Notes under the pieces: generated by a model
The model's database searches: none
Seen by the model: the letters and a program-made list of their open reading frames with translations, nothing else
What the model was told of the DNA's origin: nothing
Program-made: the position numbers and the translations under genes
Assembly: GCA_030770545.1 (NCBI GenBank)
Contig: CM061098.1
Location: 11,329,001-11,393,000, forward strand
Source: Macropodus opercularis
Lineage: Eukaryota > Chordata > Actinopteri > Anabantiformes > Osphronemidae
Direction: 5' to 3'
Length of the DNA stretch: 64,000 nucleotides
Shown: positions 1 through 13,477 of the stretch, piece by piece
How positions within the stretch are numbered: position 1 is the first letter of the stretch
Layout of the letters: each line of letters opens with the position of its first letter

Positions 1-106
1 GTTGCTGAGGGGCTGGCTGGAATGACCCGGGAGAGCAGGAGACACAAGGACTTGTGCTAAACGGACCTTGGAGGACTATCTGATCCTTTACCTTCCTCCT
101 CTCCAG

Positions 107-235
107 GCTGACAAACACAAGGCGCACCTCTCATCTGTCCCACAGATGCATGCCCAATTAGGAGGGCATGGCTATGTAGACCAGGGGTCTCCATCAAGCA
201 ACAGCCACAGAGAGGAGAACCACAGAGACGCGCAG
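107..235 (+). other. Candidate internal exon of unknown gene
   Basis: A pyrimidine-rich tract ending in CTCCAG precedes position 107, and a good donor (CGCAG|GTAAGA) follows 235. The 129 bases between them are open in one frame, with both ends in phase 0, giving 43 codons rich in His, Ser, Gln and Asn (for example HKAHLSSVPQMHAQL). A second possible acceptor (CCCACAG) lies just before an ATG at 146, so a shorter exon or an alternative start is possible. I do not recognise the peptide as any known domain. Its phase would allow splicing to the phase-0 exon at 43952, so it could be a distant 5' exon of frmpd3; it could equally be the last part of an upstream gene, or chance. The intron-length distance and lack of a match keep confidence low. 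Confidence 0.35.
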
Positions 236-3200
236 GTAAGAGGCTGCACAGCTGGTGCTGCTCTGCTGGATTTCTACTGATCTGTAAAAGACGTGAAGAA
301 TCAGCTTTGTGTCACCGGAGATATTGACTCCATCCACTGTTCGATCATCCTCTCGGTTCATATACTAGTTTGATCATGTGCTGAAGTCTTGTGTGTCTTG
401 ACTGCGCTTCGTCCGCTGTGCTGTTTTGGTGCATGCCCATTGATTAGGAGGGAGACGTGTCTGTAGATGAGCCTGGTGACAGAGTGATAATGGAACGTGT
501 CTCCTGGAGGACATGGCCTGATATCCATCGGACATCAAGGGAACGTCAGTGGGGATGAAGACAGGGAGAGAGAGAGAAAGTCTGTGGCATTTCATGTAAT
601 TTATGTGAGCGCCATATCCTCTGGGCTTCTGCTGTTTTGGGGGTTGACCAAATGGGTTTGCTCTTCCTCGGTGCTTCATTTGTAATTTATATATTCATCC
701 CACATTTGGCCAGTTTCTCATTTAAACTCTGAGGGCTGTATTTCACAGTGTGCCACTGTAGCTGAGAGTGCTCGCGTTTGCTGGGTGCCCACTGTTCTGC
801 AGCTGGAGAGCAGGAAGAGCCCATGGGTGCTGGTGCGGTGCTACAGTAAGACAAGCAGGGTGGAAATTGAAGTATAGGGTCTGTGCACAGAGAAGGAAAG
901 CTGCACAATTGGGCTCAACAGTTTCACACAGAGAAAACACACGTTGGAGCCACGGGAAGTTGATACAGGGGACGTGAAAGAATATTAAGAGTGGCGTTCA
1001 TATTACTTCCGCCTCTTTTCTGGGGCTGCCCCTGCAGGAAAATGGAAAAGGTCAGCCGACAACCCCTGCCAATGGAAGTCATCTCCCCCAACTCTCCGCT
1101 AATACTCTGAAGTCTTACTACTTGACTCCAATATTGCTTTAGTGCTTTTCTTCTTTGGTGGATGTCAATGACAGGGGCAGCAGGAGCCCAGAGTTCATTT
1201 CAAAGATTGGCCCAGGGTGGATGTGCGTATTCAGAGGTGTCTTTGGCTGAGAAAGACGAGCTGTCCAGGGCTGTTGCATGGAGCATACATCACTGAATAC
1301 AGGTGTGGGTACCCAGGAGGAATCAACACAAAGACGGTCATTACTGAGATGACGGGGCCCCTCTGATCTCAGCATGTGACTGGGCGAGTTATAGAGATAG
1401 TGGACGAATGGAAAGCATGAGACAGGCAGGCCTCAGATGAGGAGCGATTAATACCAGATGTGCTGGATTCAACATATGGCAAAAAATATCAATATTTCCC
1501 ATTACACGGCGTGTTTCAGAGTGGAAGGCGGCTGATTTAGAGGTCGGCATTAAAAGCCATACTGCAGCATTCGTCTTGATTCAACCCTGGTTATATCAGT
1601 GTTTGGGGGCGTGATGTTGATGTTGTTTAGGTCTTTGGCAGAATATGTATTCACAGGTTGATTGTAGAACGTTTACGATGCCACTAAAATTCAGCAAGGG
1701 CCTCAACAGAACAGATGCGTCCTCAAAGAACTTTATAAATCAGTTATAATAATAATTGTTTATAATATAATGAAGTCATACCATATTTCCTCTGGTCTTG
1801 TGACTTTGACTTCTGCTTCGTCATTAGAACAGACACACGGTTTTATGGTAGAATATTAAAACCGCTTCTGTCGTATAGACATGAAGAATGGAATAGAATA
1901 GAATAAGATAGAATAGAATAGAATAGATGCCCTTAGCACTGCCTACACGTAAAACATATAGATTTCACTAATGGAAGGTATTTGCATTCATGAAAGAAAA
2001 CAACAGGCATTATTTCAGTCTCACAAACACTGTGCACTAATACACAAGTGGTTGGCCCTGCCTGAGATATACAGAAAGTATTAGTTGAACAAATCTCCTG
2101 AAAACAACAACACTCCCGTAAACAAGTATTACATGTGCAACCACATTCTAACGTAGCTTATGACACCGAGTTTGTTGTTGCTATGTCGGTGCTGTGTCGT
2201 CATGTTCACTGTAATTACAATGGGCAGAGGTAGAGTAAATGGATCAGACAGCTGCACAACACAGAGCCGTGCTCCTGAGATCAAAAACGTAGCTGTGGAG
2301 TTATTCTACCATAACCTACATTTGCCACGTTGGTCGTGATTAAGGAATGTGTCAATCAATGCAACGGTATCTTTGATGTGTTTTTAATTGAGTTCAGTAG
2401 CATGTAGCTACAGGCTGTGGCTACAGACAATTATTAATTAATTTATGTGTTTAAGAAAATTCCCTTCAGGGTTTAATGTCTCCATGGTTTGTTGATACAA
2501 AAATTAAAAAAAAAAGACAAAGGATGGCGATACTCTGACTCAATTTAACAGGGCAGCGCACACAGTGAGCAATGGCCACTCACAAAAAGTCTAGAATAAA
2601 TCCTGCTCGCTTCCTCTTCTGGTCACCCATGACAACCAGCTGTTTCTGCTGCTGCATCTAAGGGCCAGTCTGGCAAAGCAGAGACCAGAACTCAGACACG
2701 CACCATAACGAAAGAAAAAAACAATCCCGGTAATAAGCTGGCAGTGTTACTGTGGTGATAAATATCTGAGTATCGACATGCATAATAATTGGGCTTTTGT
2801 GCCGGCATGTTTCTGAGACTCGCGCTATTGCTGCGCAGGAGAGCAGTGCAGTGACAAGTCGTTACTTAACTCGGCCAAAAGCCCGAACTATCAGCTGGGA
2901 AGAGCAACGACAGAAACACAGGAAGAGCAAATACAAAATCACGCTTTGAATGTTTGTCAATCTGTGTATGATCAGCTTTCCGTCTCAGTAACAGTGAGGC
3001 AGTGATGGCATCTACGCTGAGTAACATACTGCCATGAAACTGGGATACAGAGCCTTGTATTTCATGTATGAGCAGATATAATGAGCTCTGAGCGAAGAAT
3101 GTGTCCTTGAACGCAGCGATCGACAGGCCACTGCTACTTGGCTCCAACGAAGACAGGTTTGGTACTTTAGTCAGATGACTATGCATTTCTTTCAGTACAG

Positions 3201-6200
3201 CCAGTCCATTAGTGCAGTGAAGGGCTTTAATGGACTTGAGGAAGCTTAGTTGTCCCCAAACTGGACTAACTTCAGTCTGAGCCACAATTCCTACAAAATA
3301 AGATCCAAACAAGTTTGATCAAGCAGTAGCCGATCACAGTGTATGTTAAAACGTGTCACTAGAGTTTAGCTTTATAAGGGAATGGAGGAAAAGGATGAGC
3401 AGAACCACTCTTTGCATCCTGAAAGCACTGGCTTCACCCGCGCTCCGTCTGCACCAGTGGCACAGCTGCTCCCCTCTGGGATCTGTAGCTGTACAGATGC
3501 GCTCCAAGCCCTCCAGTATGGAGGTATTCAGCGTGCTGTCGAGTAGCGACGTGGCGAGATGAGCGATGATGCCCACGCGCTCAGACGATCATCTTTTTTG
3601 GTTTGCTGTGCTGTGCAGTCCGTAAAAGGTCTGCTGTGCATCTGCGTGACGCCAAGTTTAGCCCAAAGGAAACCAATGAACTGGCCCAACGCAGACGTCC
3701 CTTAAGTAACGTAATGACACGTTGTGTAGAAACATAACAAGTTGGGGCGCTGGCTGAGATAAAATGCTGTTGTTTATCTTTAAAGGACAAAGACAAGGAC
3801 AGGCTCCTTAGTAAAAGCTCATGGTAGTGTTTTGGATTCCCAAAGTTTTCAAGCCAAAAACGAATCATTTAGGTCCAGAGTGGAGTGACAGCAGCAGCTG
3901 GAAACGCTCTGGGTCATGAATCATTTGGGATATGTGTCCGGCATTTGGACAGAGTATCTGCATCTGCTCCCACAACCACACAAGGAGAATTTAGCATTTT
4001 GCACATGCACACAAATCCACGACGTAAAAGCGCAGTCATTACTGCTCGGATGCTGTCGATTACTTTTTTTGTTGTCGTTTCACAGGGTACAAACATAGCC
4101 GAGAGCCATAACGCTAATTACATTATTAACTACGGTTTCATGTTCCCTTCTCTGTCACAGTGTTTCTGTATATCCGTGGCATTTTATGGTGGGGACTCAC
4201 TGTGGCCCATGTGTGTGTACGTGCACGTGTGTCTAGTGATCCCTGCAGGTTCAGCCAGCGAAGCCAGCTTCCCTTCCTCTGAGGGTATTATCCTGCTAAG
4301 TCCACTTTATCTCACTTTCTATTTGTCAAAAACCTGCCTTTTAAATGTGCTGTAGATTTAAAACTAAATTCTCTTCGTCAGCTTCTTGAAATCCGATTGA
4401 CATGACACGTACATGTAAAAAAATAATAAAATAATAACTTGAATTATATAATACATTGAATCAGTGTTGACTGGGTCTTAACCACAAAAGCTCCATCTTG
4501 CTTTGCTCCATCATCCGCTGCATTTCCAGTACAATTTAGAGAAGTGAGCTGATGCGAAAACATCTCCAGATAATTTGCAGAAAACGAAAACGAGTCTGAT
4601 CAAGATTAAAAGAAGAAGCAACATAGTCCTTGAGTGTGATGCAAGTCAGAGAAACAAACAGAGACGAGAGGAGGAGTGCACATAAGGACGGAGCTGAAGA
4701 TGATGGATGATCTTTACTTTTTTCCCTGCGGAGGATAAAACAATCTGCTAGAAGTGCAGATTCTGACAGCACATTTCAAGCGTTTTGAGTTGAAGTTTAT
4801 AAAAACAGTGAAGGCTTCGCGCAATCATTCAGCGCACACAAGGCTCCGGGCTCCTTTCAGTCACGTAAAGAAGCTTCTCTTTCTAATAATTTAATTGTCT
4901 CACAGGTGGCAGCTCTGAGGACTGGAATCTCTAGTAATGATTATTGCTGAATGTGGGGCATTTGCTAACAAGCTGTCAGAAACTGAAGTGCTTCACTCTT
5001 TAACCAGATATAGCTCTGTGAAGTGGAACCACCACATCAGCAGAGAGTGTGGCTCTTTCAGATTTCGCTCAATCACAGCCTTCAGCGGGTCCTGCTGCCC
5101 CGACTCTCACGCCATCGCTTGCAATACGTTTTTAGATGTCTGGATTAAAAACGCACCATTTTTTTCTGTCTGGTTTCAGGACTACATACAAGCATTGAGG
5201 CTTTTCATCAGGTTTGTTGCCAAAACAAAGAGCAGACGCATCTTATAGAAGATATATTACAACCGTGTCACATTGTGGAGATACAGTAACTGTGGAGGAG
5301 AAAGGCAAAGAAACAAAAGGAAAAAAGATTGTTATGTACAGTACAATGTTCAAACCTGTTTAATGGCAGATGTCGTGTAATTTTACATTATATCACAATC
5401 CTGCACTTGATCAACGTGAGCCTCAGTTTACTGTGCTCTCGCTTCAGGAACAGGATTCAAGCACATTGCAGTCAGACCCATACGTTCCCTGCTCTAAGAT
5501 TAATAATTTTCGGTTGTGTAAGTTTCACAGTAATTGCTTTGCGCTGCTTTGTAATGAAAGTTATGTTTGACCCCTGCATCACCAGTGTGCTGTAATTCTA
5601 TACAGCCAGCGAACGGGCTTTCATCGTGTGTGATTTGTACAGGACTTAATGGATCTGTGCAGAAACTCACTAAAGGTCTGCGTTTACTGTTTCAATGTGC
5701 GTGATGCACCGCAGAAGGAAAACATCTGCATTATCATCCACATTACAGTATCCTGGTCCTCTCCTGGTTCCCCACATGCAATTACTTTAAGGAATGAAAA
5801 TATAATAAAAATTAAATAAATTGCAATAGACACACATACAGCATAGAACAAAATGAAATGTGCTCAGGAAATGCCAGTAAAATGGTAAAATTATTCAAAT
5901 TAGATTAATTCTTTACTTGGCTTATTATTACACTAGTCAAAAACAATTAGACTCATTATGTTCATATTCAAATCACACAAAAAATGTGCACATCAGCCTA
6001 AATATTAGTTAATCTAAATACAAGAAAAAGCCAAATATTGTACAACTGAACTGTTATTTGCACAGAAACCACTCTGTCTTACAAGAAAGCAGCTAATGAG
6101 CAGAGAAAGCGAGGTAGTCACTCCTGCAGATGATCTGCTGGAGTAAATAAGCCTGTGAGAGTTTATCTCAATCTCTGGTAATGTCTTTCTCTGGAGACTT

Positions 6201-6879
6201 GGAGGGATGTGATGGTGTTTGATGTGCGTGCTGCTAACACCCTAGAGCAGTGCCAACCAAAGATAAAGCCTTTCCTTATAGCACCGGGCCTGACTTCAAA
6301 GGTGTGAAAATGAAACACTTTGACACACGGTGTGTGTATTCACCCGCGTGGGTTTTAGTCCAGTGTTGTTACTAAGAAATGTGTAAATTGTCTTGTTATC
6401 TACAGATAGTGAAACATAGTGGATCGTAAAGACACGAAGAGTTGAGGCTGTGTTTTCACTCATGGTGCTAAAACCTGCGTGTGGCCGTACGTGAGCTTAA
6501 TTAAAAATACTCTACATTTACAGTGTATTTCTTTAATGAGCTCCAGGCTTTGAACTGGTGGAACCTGCGAGGACGTTATTTTCAGGCACAGAGAGAAAAA
6601 TATTAATTATTTGACCACAGATGAGGATGAGATTGTTGTTGCTGCTGCACCTAAGGCTTGTTTGAGGCGGATAGGGCTCAGTGAAGGTACCGTACTACTG
6701 TGTGCAATGCAAGGCCACTAATAATGGTCCGTTTATGTAGAATCGCATCAATGCCACCGTCCAGCCAATCAACCGGAGTGTTCTCTGTGTTCACTCTTTC
6801 TCCTGAACGATGTTAAGGTACAGCATCAGATCTGTGAACTGAGCACAACATGGCTTATGCAGGAAGACAGCAACCCTCA
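236..6879. other. Non-coding stretch, no gene recognised
   Basis: Open frames here reach at most about 150 codons on either strand, without recognisable domains or consistent splice structure. A short partial copy of the motif at 147-168 recurs at 430-453. An (AATAG)n tract lies at 1887-1926. Nothing else stands out by eye. Confidence 0.6.
1887..1926. repeat. (AATAG)n microsatellite
   Basis: About seven copies of the pentamer GAATA, with one interruption (GAATAAGATA). Confidence 0.9.
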
Positions 6880-7160
6880 GGAGATCTCCTTCATCATTCT
6901 GATTAAAGCAGGACAAACGTAACGCTCCACAGAGGTAACGTCAGAGGTCCCGACTTTAATCCCGTAGAAATGCTGTGGAAGAACCTGAAGTGGGCCGTTC
7001 ACTATTCTGGGCTGAAGCTTTTCAGTAGAGAGGAAAGCGCAAAATCCCTCCAGGTCCGTGTGTGGAGCTGAGAAACTGTTGCTGCTGGAAAAGAGGGTCA
7101 TAGCTGTTACTGAACAAACAGGTTGGCACACACACACACACACACACATACTGAACAATA
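6880..7160 (+). mobile_element. Degraded Tc1/mariner-like transposase fragment
   Basis: Translation of about 6948-7070 on the + strand gives DFNPVEMLWKNLKWAVH followed by a weakly similar tail. This resembles the C-terminal end of fish Tc1-type transposases, where a D-x-NP-I/V-E block carries the last catalytic glutamate (DD34E family) and is followed by LW-x-LK-x-AVH. Only this block is recognisable; the upstream catalytic aspartates, DNA-binding domain and terminal inverted repeats are not evident. A CA microsatellite interrupts the 3' side. It is an old non-functional relic. The boundaries are approximate. Confidence 0.5.
7127..7148. repeat. (CA)n microsatellite
   Basis: Eleven uninterrupted CA dinucleotides, inside the transposon relic. 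Confidence 0.95.
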
Positions 7161-7878
7161 TTTAAGACTGGGTAATGTTCCACAATGAACAGGCTTCATA
7201 AGCAAATGTGATTGTTTGTCTCTTCGGGTGAATGGGTCTCAGTCTGTCAAGCACCACTGTATCATTTAACTGCTCCATTATGACGTACAACACTTTACAA
7301 ACAGTCTCTGTCAGCTGCTGCGCAAAACAAAACCTTTTCGCTTTATGTTTGCTGCTGTATTTTAGTTCTTGCCACACGTATGCACTACATGCACATCTAC
7401 CACAAACACGTTAATGCAGAGCAGATGCGAACATATTCAGTTTTATGTAAACTCAGCCAAGAGAGAAGTGATTCCCCTGTAGATTAAGTTCTTGCACAAA
7501 TCCCTGCAAGATTCTGCTGTAAACACAACGTATCTGCGTACAAACACGAGCTCGCGCCAACAAAAAGCTTCGATTTGTAGCTGAATGCAACTGAGTCACT
7601 TTGTGTTTGAGTCAAACTCACTGCCTTTGAAACTGACGCCACACAGACAGGCTTTATGTTCATCTGCAGACTGAGGCGCTCAGCCCACAGGTCTGTTTGT
7701 GTGAACGTATTTTAGTGTATATGCGTGAGTGCACTGTGTGTGTGTGTTCTCTACAGTATGCGTGTGTACAGTATGTGTGTACTGCTTCCGTGTGTGTACT
7801 ATCCATGTGGGCTTTCTTGCATGACTATTCACAACCCATGAGAAGGTTTTACTGCAGGCAACGGTTGCCAATTCCTCA

Positions 7879-7883
<5 letters not shown>

Positions 7884-7921
<38 letters not shown>
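7884..7921. repeat. (CA)n microsatellite
   Basis: Eighteen or more perfect AC repeats. A TG-rich, imperfect GTGTGT block at about 7735-7800 lies upstream in the opposite sense, so the two could pair with each other. Confidence 0.95.
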
Positions 7922-7923
<2 letters not shown>

Positions 7924-10900
7924 CTGCATCGTGATTGTGTTGGGATACTTTCGTTCTCTTCAAAGACTAACTTAAATTTTTAATGGATTCAGAGTCTTTG
8001 AGGAAAACAGAGAAGCAGCTTTACTGAACGCTCGTAACCTCTCAGCCCTCCCTCAACTAAATTTGTTCAACCCTGAGGGAAGGATGCAGCTCAATATGAA
8101 CATTTAATGTAATTGGACACACTAAACGTTATATTATGCAGTACATGTCGTCACGTAAGTAGCACTCCGTTACGCACGGATGACTGATTTAGTCTGAATC
8201 CTGACTGTTGTCCTCGTTTCTTCCGTCAGACAGTAACTTTGAGAAGAGTATCACACACCAGAAAGCTGTCACAGTGTCTTAAGGTTTGCGCCGCGCGACT
8301 ATCGAAACTAATCATTCTCACCTGACATGAGCAGATCAGACGCGCATACAATATCTGACTTGATCCAAACATGCTGTGAGGAAATTTGAATCCTGGTGAT
8401 GAATCCCGACGGCCTGTTCGTTGTAATGCGACTCACGGTATTATTGATCATACAGTCTTCCCCAGGTTCTTCCTCAAACCGACCCTGACAGACTCCTGTA
8501 AACCGATTAAGTGCAGCTCAGTTATTCGTTTGATCACAGTGATTACCAGCTTGGAACGCTGAGTGGGAAGCTCCCAAAAAAAACCAAAAATCAATATGAA
8601 TCACAACCAACACAACTGAAAAGAACAACCACATATTTGAGGGCAACAAAACATCGATGCAGAACGTTCACCTGGCGGGAGAAGCTTGAAGATCCCTATT
8701 CCAGACACGATACTGCCGCCGAGCCCATTGCTCAATGTGAACACGCTGAATAAATGAACAACAAAAGACACAAACTGCCTGAAGTGTATTGTTTCTGTTT
8801 TACTGCTGCTACTTTTAATAACGACTAATGGCTTATGCTAATTCCCCTGCAGAAGTATTCTTGTGGGCCCACCACGCAGTCCAGCTGAATGCTAATCTAA
8901 GCCTAATTTCGCCATCAAACATCTGAACTAGGCCTCGTCTGCCTACACCAGCAAATCGGCACAGAGGCGACGAGTGGCCGTAAGAATAGAACAGATGCGA
9001 CCGAATGAGCGTGAGATCAGTGACACAGCGTTCAAATGTTACAAGAGGCGCAGATTACAGCAGAAGGCAGGTAACAGTTCAATCGGTCGATGAATCCTCT
9101 CCCTCAGAAATAATGAAATAAACCTGCACTCTAGTCTTGCCACGTGCACTAACTTCAGCTCTGGTGCTGTTGGATGGCAATGGAGGGCTCCAGAAGCATT
9201 AGCCTCCAGCATCACATCAGCATCGCAAACATTAGCGCTCAATGAAGCGTGGATAAAAAGGTCTGTCAGATTAGCGGTGCACTTATCTTCCTCCGGCTTT
9301 TCTGTTCTCTCTGGGTTATTCCCCCTGAAGAACACGTGCTTTTTGATGAAAGGTTCACGGTTTGAGACATCTCCCACCTTGCCTTTTTAAAAGAAAGCAA
9401 TCGAAATTGTATTTTTCCTAAATTATGCTGTTTTGGAATATTTTATGTTTCATATTTAAGCGCTAACAATAGGCCACACATGAATGAATACGCTAATATT
9501 GTTTCAGATCACTGATTTGCTGCATATTGTGCCTGACTACTAGCTATCCAATAGTTTTACATCGTACCTTTGAACCATGCAGGTACTAATAACTTAGTTT
9601 CAGGTTGGATTTGAAGCTCATACACTGCTCTAGCAACAGGGTCCGTTAATCCACTCGAAGCCTCTCCTACAGATATGAAACGGTAACAGTCCTCGTCTTG
9701 TTTTGTCCTTCCCCGTTATCCTACTGATGCTGCAACAGCTGTGAACGGCACATACGCACACAGTGTGTCATGAAGGAATTAGGGTCATTGTGTGATACCC
9801 TCTCCTTCCCTGCTGGACGTCTTTTAGGTTGAGACATAAAAACCAAATCGCCATTGATCTCGTCCAGACATTTCGCAGCCTCTCGCTGATAGCGACGTGC
9901 GCAGCTGAGGGCCACTGCTGAGATGAAGCTCAATTAATGTTCTTCAGGTAATGTGGGTGGCGCCGGCAGCAGTGGAGCGCACTCTCTGGAGAAGGATCGA
10001 CCCGTAATGAAGGGCACTTAGACCACCTGCCAAGAGACTAGAGCCATGATTAAAAGTCTCCACGTTTTCTGCGCCTGAAACGGATTAATCACGGATGAGT
10101 TACTGAAACGTGCTGCAGCGAATCCACAGGTCGTTCGACCGCGCGTCTGTCTCCAGTATCTTTATCTAAAGTCAGAGCAAACACAACAAACCACACGAAC
10201 GCAGTAAAGGACACGTTCGCCTCTAATCTCAGCGCTGATGATGACGTATCGTTCTCCAGGAAGTGCGGCAGTGACAAATTTGCTTTGCTTCGTGTATTTT
10301 CATTCAGTAACTGTCTCCAAGGTGAGGAGTCTGGATTCAGACAAATCCTTTGCTAATGGCCCGTCATTCCTCATGGGAACACCACAAACACTGACTCTGT
10401 AAATTATATCTCACAGCGCACGTCTTCCTGACAAATATGCTGACAACAGGCAGCAAAACAAATACGGAACATGAATAATGCACGTACTAATGAAAGGCAA
10501 GAGTCAAAATAAGACCGTATTCAAGCAGAAGCCTATCGGGAAATGCGCATATCATTTGAATGAGTAAAATGTAATCAGTTTTAGAGCTTGCTGCAGCAAG
10601 ATGCAGAGGAAAGATGCATCTTATTAAAGCCGCGGCAGCTTCCACGTAGCCGTGCCGGATTTTCATGATGGCTTTGTCTTATATCAGTAGCATTTATTTT
10701 GAATTTTGCCACTGACGCACAGCAAAAAGAGCGAGAGTGTCAGTCGCGAGCTGTACCGTACCACCTGCCTCCAGCCTGGTGTTTGTCTGGTAACGCTGCT
10801 GTTACATAAAGCACTGTTTCAGTTCACACTCATCATTTGTCTCCCAGTCTGTGCTTCAGTCGATCTGATTTATTGTTTTTCTGTTTATTGCCTCCCGCCT

Positions 10901-12788
10901 CTATACATAATAACCGATTTATATGTAAAAGCGGGATAGACTGATTTTGTCTGAAAACAAATACTCCAGACAAATCACAAATATCAACTGTTCACACGTG
11001 GTTTATTGTATTGATTACCTTTCCAATCTGTTCCCTTGTAAAACAAAACACCGTACTGTAAATGTGAAAACATAAAAACTCTGGGCTTCACAGTTAATTC
11101 CAGCGCAAACACGTGGAGTCTCTGGTGATTGGAAACATATCACATGGTCCTGTGATGCTTTAAATGTTTGGTTTTTTTTACAGTAGATGAAAAGCGATTC
11201 AGGACCTTGGAAATAACAACAATAGCACAAAAGCTTCTTGCTCGGTTTAGTCTAATCTGTTTCAGCTGTGACATTTTCATGATAGTTTAGTAAACAAGTC
11301 ATGAATATTGTCAAAAGCTCAGGACCAACTGCTAATTACTGTACATACTAAACAACTACTGGAACTAGTGGTGTAAATAATTCAGCTTTAACGAAAGGTT
11401 CATATTAATGATGGTAACCAGTAGGTTGATTGTTGGGTTGTGTTCTAGTTTCTCCTATGCTGTGACTTGTGTTTCGCCCATCGCGAGAGGCTTTTACCGT
11501 ACAGCACGTCAAACGATTCGCTGGACGACCTGTGCTGTTACGACAAAGATCATTTCTAATGAATCCTCTTGGTTCGCTGAGAGCTTGCTGCTGTGGCAGT
11601 AGCTCTGTGAATGGCCTCCAGCCAGACATAGCGCTGACCGTCCATCTGGTGTTTTGATATTTGCAAAAGTTATTTGAAACGGATCGAATTTAAACAAGCG
11701 CATTTTCTGTCTGTGTTCAGAAGAAACAAGCTGATGATGCAGAGCAAGAATAATATATTCATTCCTGCTCCAGAATGTGAGCTGGATATCTTGTTGATTG
11801 CATAATATTGGCAGCTTTTGAATTAGTGAGTGTCGCTTAGTGTTCGCTTTACGGTCAAATAGCCACATTTCTCATCACCATTCTTTTAACACGATGGTCT
11901 TCTGGATGTAAAAACACGCCAATATATGAAGATTGTCCACAGCAGTTGATGACATCATTCATCATTTCTGGGAGAGGAACATGTGGCCGGACAGTTCTTT
12001 ACCAAACGACTCGCTGGGCAGAGGTGCTGCTCTCAGCTAAAGGCTGTAATCGCTCTCACACCTGGCTAGTTTGGCCGAGGCCAACGGCTGCCTCCCTCTC
12101 AGGCTCATCAGTCTGGCAGACAGTAAATCAGCTCGGTCCCCTGCAGGAGCCCTGGAGCTGAGCAGCACTTTATACCTAATACTTTCCTTCAGGCTTATGC
12201 CTCTGTTGGAGACTCACTTGCTTTGTAAACATAAGTACCTGCATGCAGATGCAGACAGCTGGGTATCTTCTCGAAATACTGTTGTTTTCATTCCAGGTGC
12301 TTTGTCAAAAGTCCAAAACGTCATTTTGATCATTTATGATGCAGGAGCAGATAACGAGCGCATCCACCACCCAGAGGAAACGCTTTTAGCTCTCCTTAAA
12401 AGCCGCGTGTACTTTGAAGACAGATTCTCTGGAAGTCCTTTGTCAGAGCATCAGGGAGAAACTGACACACATTCCTTGTGTTTTCGCTGCAACAAGATTC
12501 TGGTGTGTATTTGTTATCAGTGTGCCATGAGCATCCATGTATTAAGAGGATTGATCTTGGACTTGGAAGCATGAACCTGGTTTGACAAAGGCTTATGGCT
12601 TCAGACAGACAGATGTTCCTCTTCAGATAGCAATCTCAGCAAAGAGCACGGCTGTGGGAACAAAGCTGTCTCCTGTGATTATGTTCCTTCTGCAGCCTGA
12701 ACCTGGGGAATACTTTGTGCTCGGTACAGTCAGGACCCAGCTGATTGGAGTCACACAGTGTTAAATGATTAATGCATCTGTGACGTGG

Positions 12789-12801
12789 TTTTTTTTTTTT
12801 T
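12789..12801. repeat. Poly-T tract
   Basis: Thirteen consecutive T. Confidence 0.9.
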
Positions 12802-13059
12802 ATATTTACCGCAGTCAGTGTTTGAAGATAATAAAAGAAAAATGTTGATCTCACTAACTTGTTTGCCTTGTTTGTCGCTGCAAGTTTCAAAGCTCCCTGA
12901 GATAAAAGGGCGAGAGTGGGGGACGTGGCAGCTGGCAGAGTGTGGGGCTGCGTTCGAAAAAGGCAAACTTCAGAGTGAGGTTTAATCCTAAACCATCCAG
13001 AGCAGCTGGAAGAGGAGGACCGGAGCAGGTCGTTACCAACGGCTGGGCCTAGGATGGGA

Positions 13060-13110
13060 CTGTATGCACCTGTAGTGACATCAGTTGCGAAAACCAAACG
13101 TGTATAAATA
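13060..13110 (+). promoter_or_regulatory. Candidate TATA promoter
   Basis: TATAAATA lies at 13103-13110. Within 40 bases upstream are an E-box-like CACCTG and a CRE/AP-1-like TGACATCA (about 13077). A start would be expected near 13130-13140, and a good splice donor follows at 13221. Spacing and element order fit a regulated RNA polymerase II promoter reading rightward, toward frmpd3. No transcript evidence is available. Confidence 0.4.
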
Positions 13111-13132
13111 GACACAGACAGACGAGAGCCCA

Positions 13133-13221
13133 CGAAGCTGCTCAGCATCCATCATTCACCGACTGACAGCTTCACGGCTTCGGAGTGAGACCTCCTTTTT
13201 CTGATAGCTTCAGGTGGAGAG
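13133..13221 (+). other. Candidate non-coding first exon
   Basis: About 90 bases between the expected TATA-directed start and a donor reading GGAGAG|GTGAGC at 13221/13222. It contains no ATG, as expected of a 5' UTR exon. It could be an untranslated first exon of frmpd3 (about 31 kb upstream of its first supported coding exon), the start of a lncRNA, or chance. The 5' end is inferred from the TATA position. Confidence 0.35.
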
Positions 13222-13477
13222 GTGAGCGCTTTAACATTTTTTCAGGCTCCGGCTGACAAACCAGCTGTCACATGATGATGCATGGACGAGGCAGCGTTAA
13301 TGTGACTAACCGTCTAAGGTTCGGGCTCTCAGAGGAGGCTGCAAGGCCAAAGCGACGGTGAATGCAGAAAAAGGAGAGAGAATGTATTAACATGGCCACT
13401 ATAGCTATGAGTGACCCTACAGACAGCGCTCGATGACACGCAGTAAGGAACATCATCCGTCACGTCAAGATGCTGCG

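Larger units (their letters stand above)
7161..13050. other. Non-coding stretch, no gene recognised
   Basis: No supported exon. Apart from the microsatellite at 7884 and the TG-rich block just before it (about 7695-7810), I see no structure. Overlapping open frames at 12071-12574 (+, 167 codons) and 12636-13148 (-, 170 codons) have no recognisable domain and appear to be chance. Confidence 0.6.

Noticed and set aside
430..453. Partial second copy of the 147-168 motif (GCATGCCCA, ATTAGGAGGG).
   Set aside because: Similarity covers only about 20 bases and then fades; too short to claim a duplication.
2866..3312. 148-codon open frame on the - strand.
   Set aside because: No recognisable motif; an isolated single-exon frame in non-coding DNA.
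3885..4355. 156-codon open frame on the + strand.
   Set aside because: Composition is not protein-like, and there is no domain or conserved motif.
12071..13148. Overlapping open frames of 167 codons (+) and 170 codons (-).
   Set aside because: Long by chance standards, but on opposite strands in one place, without domain, splice or codon-bias support.
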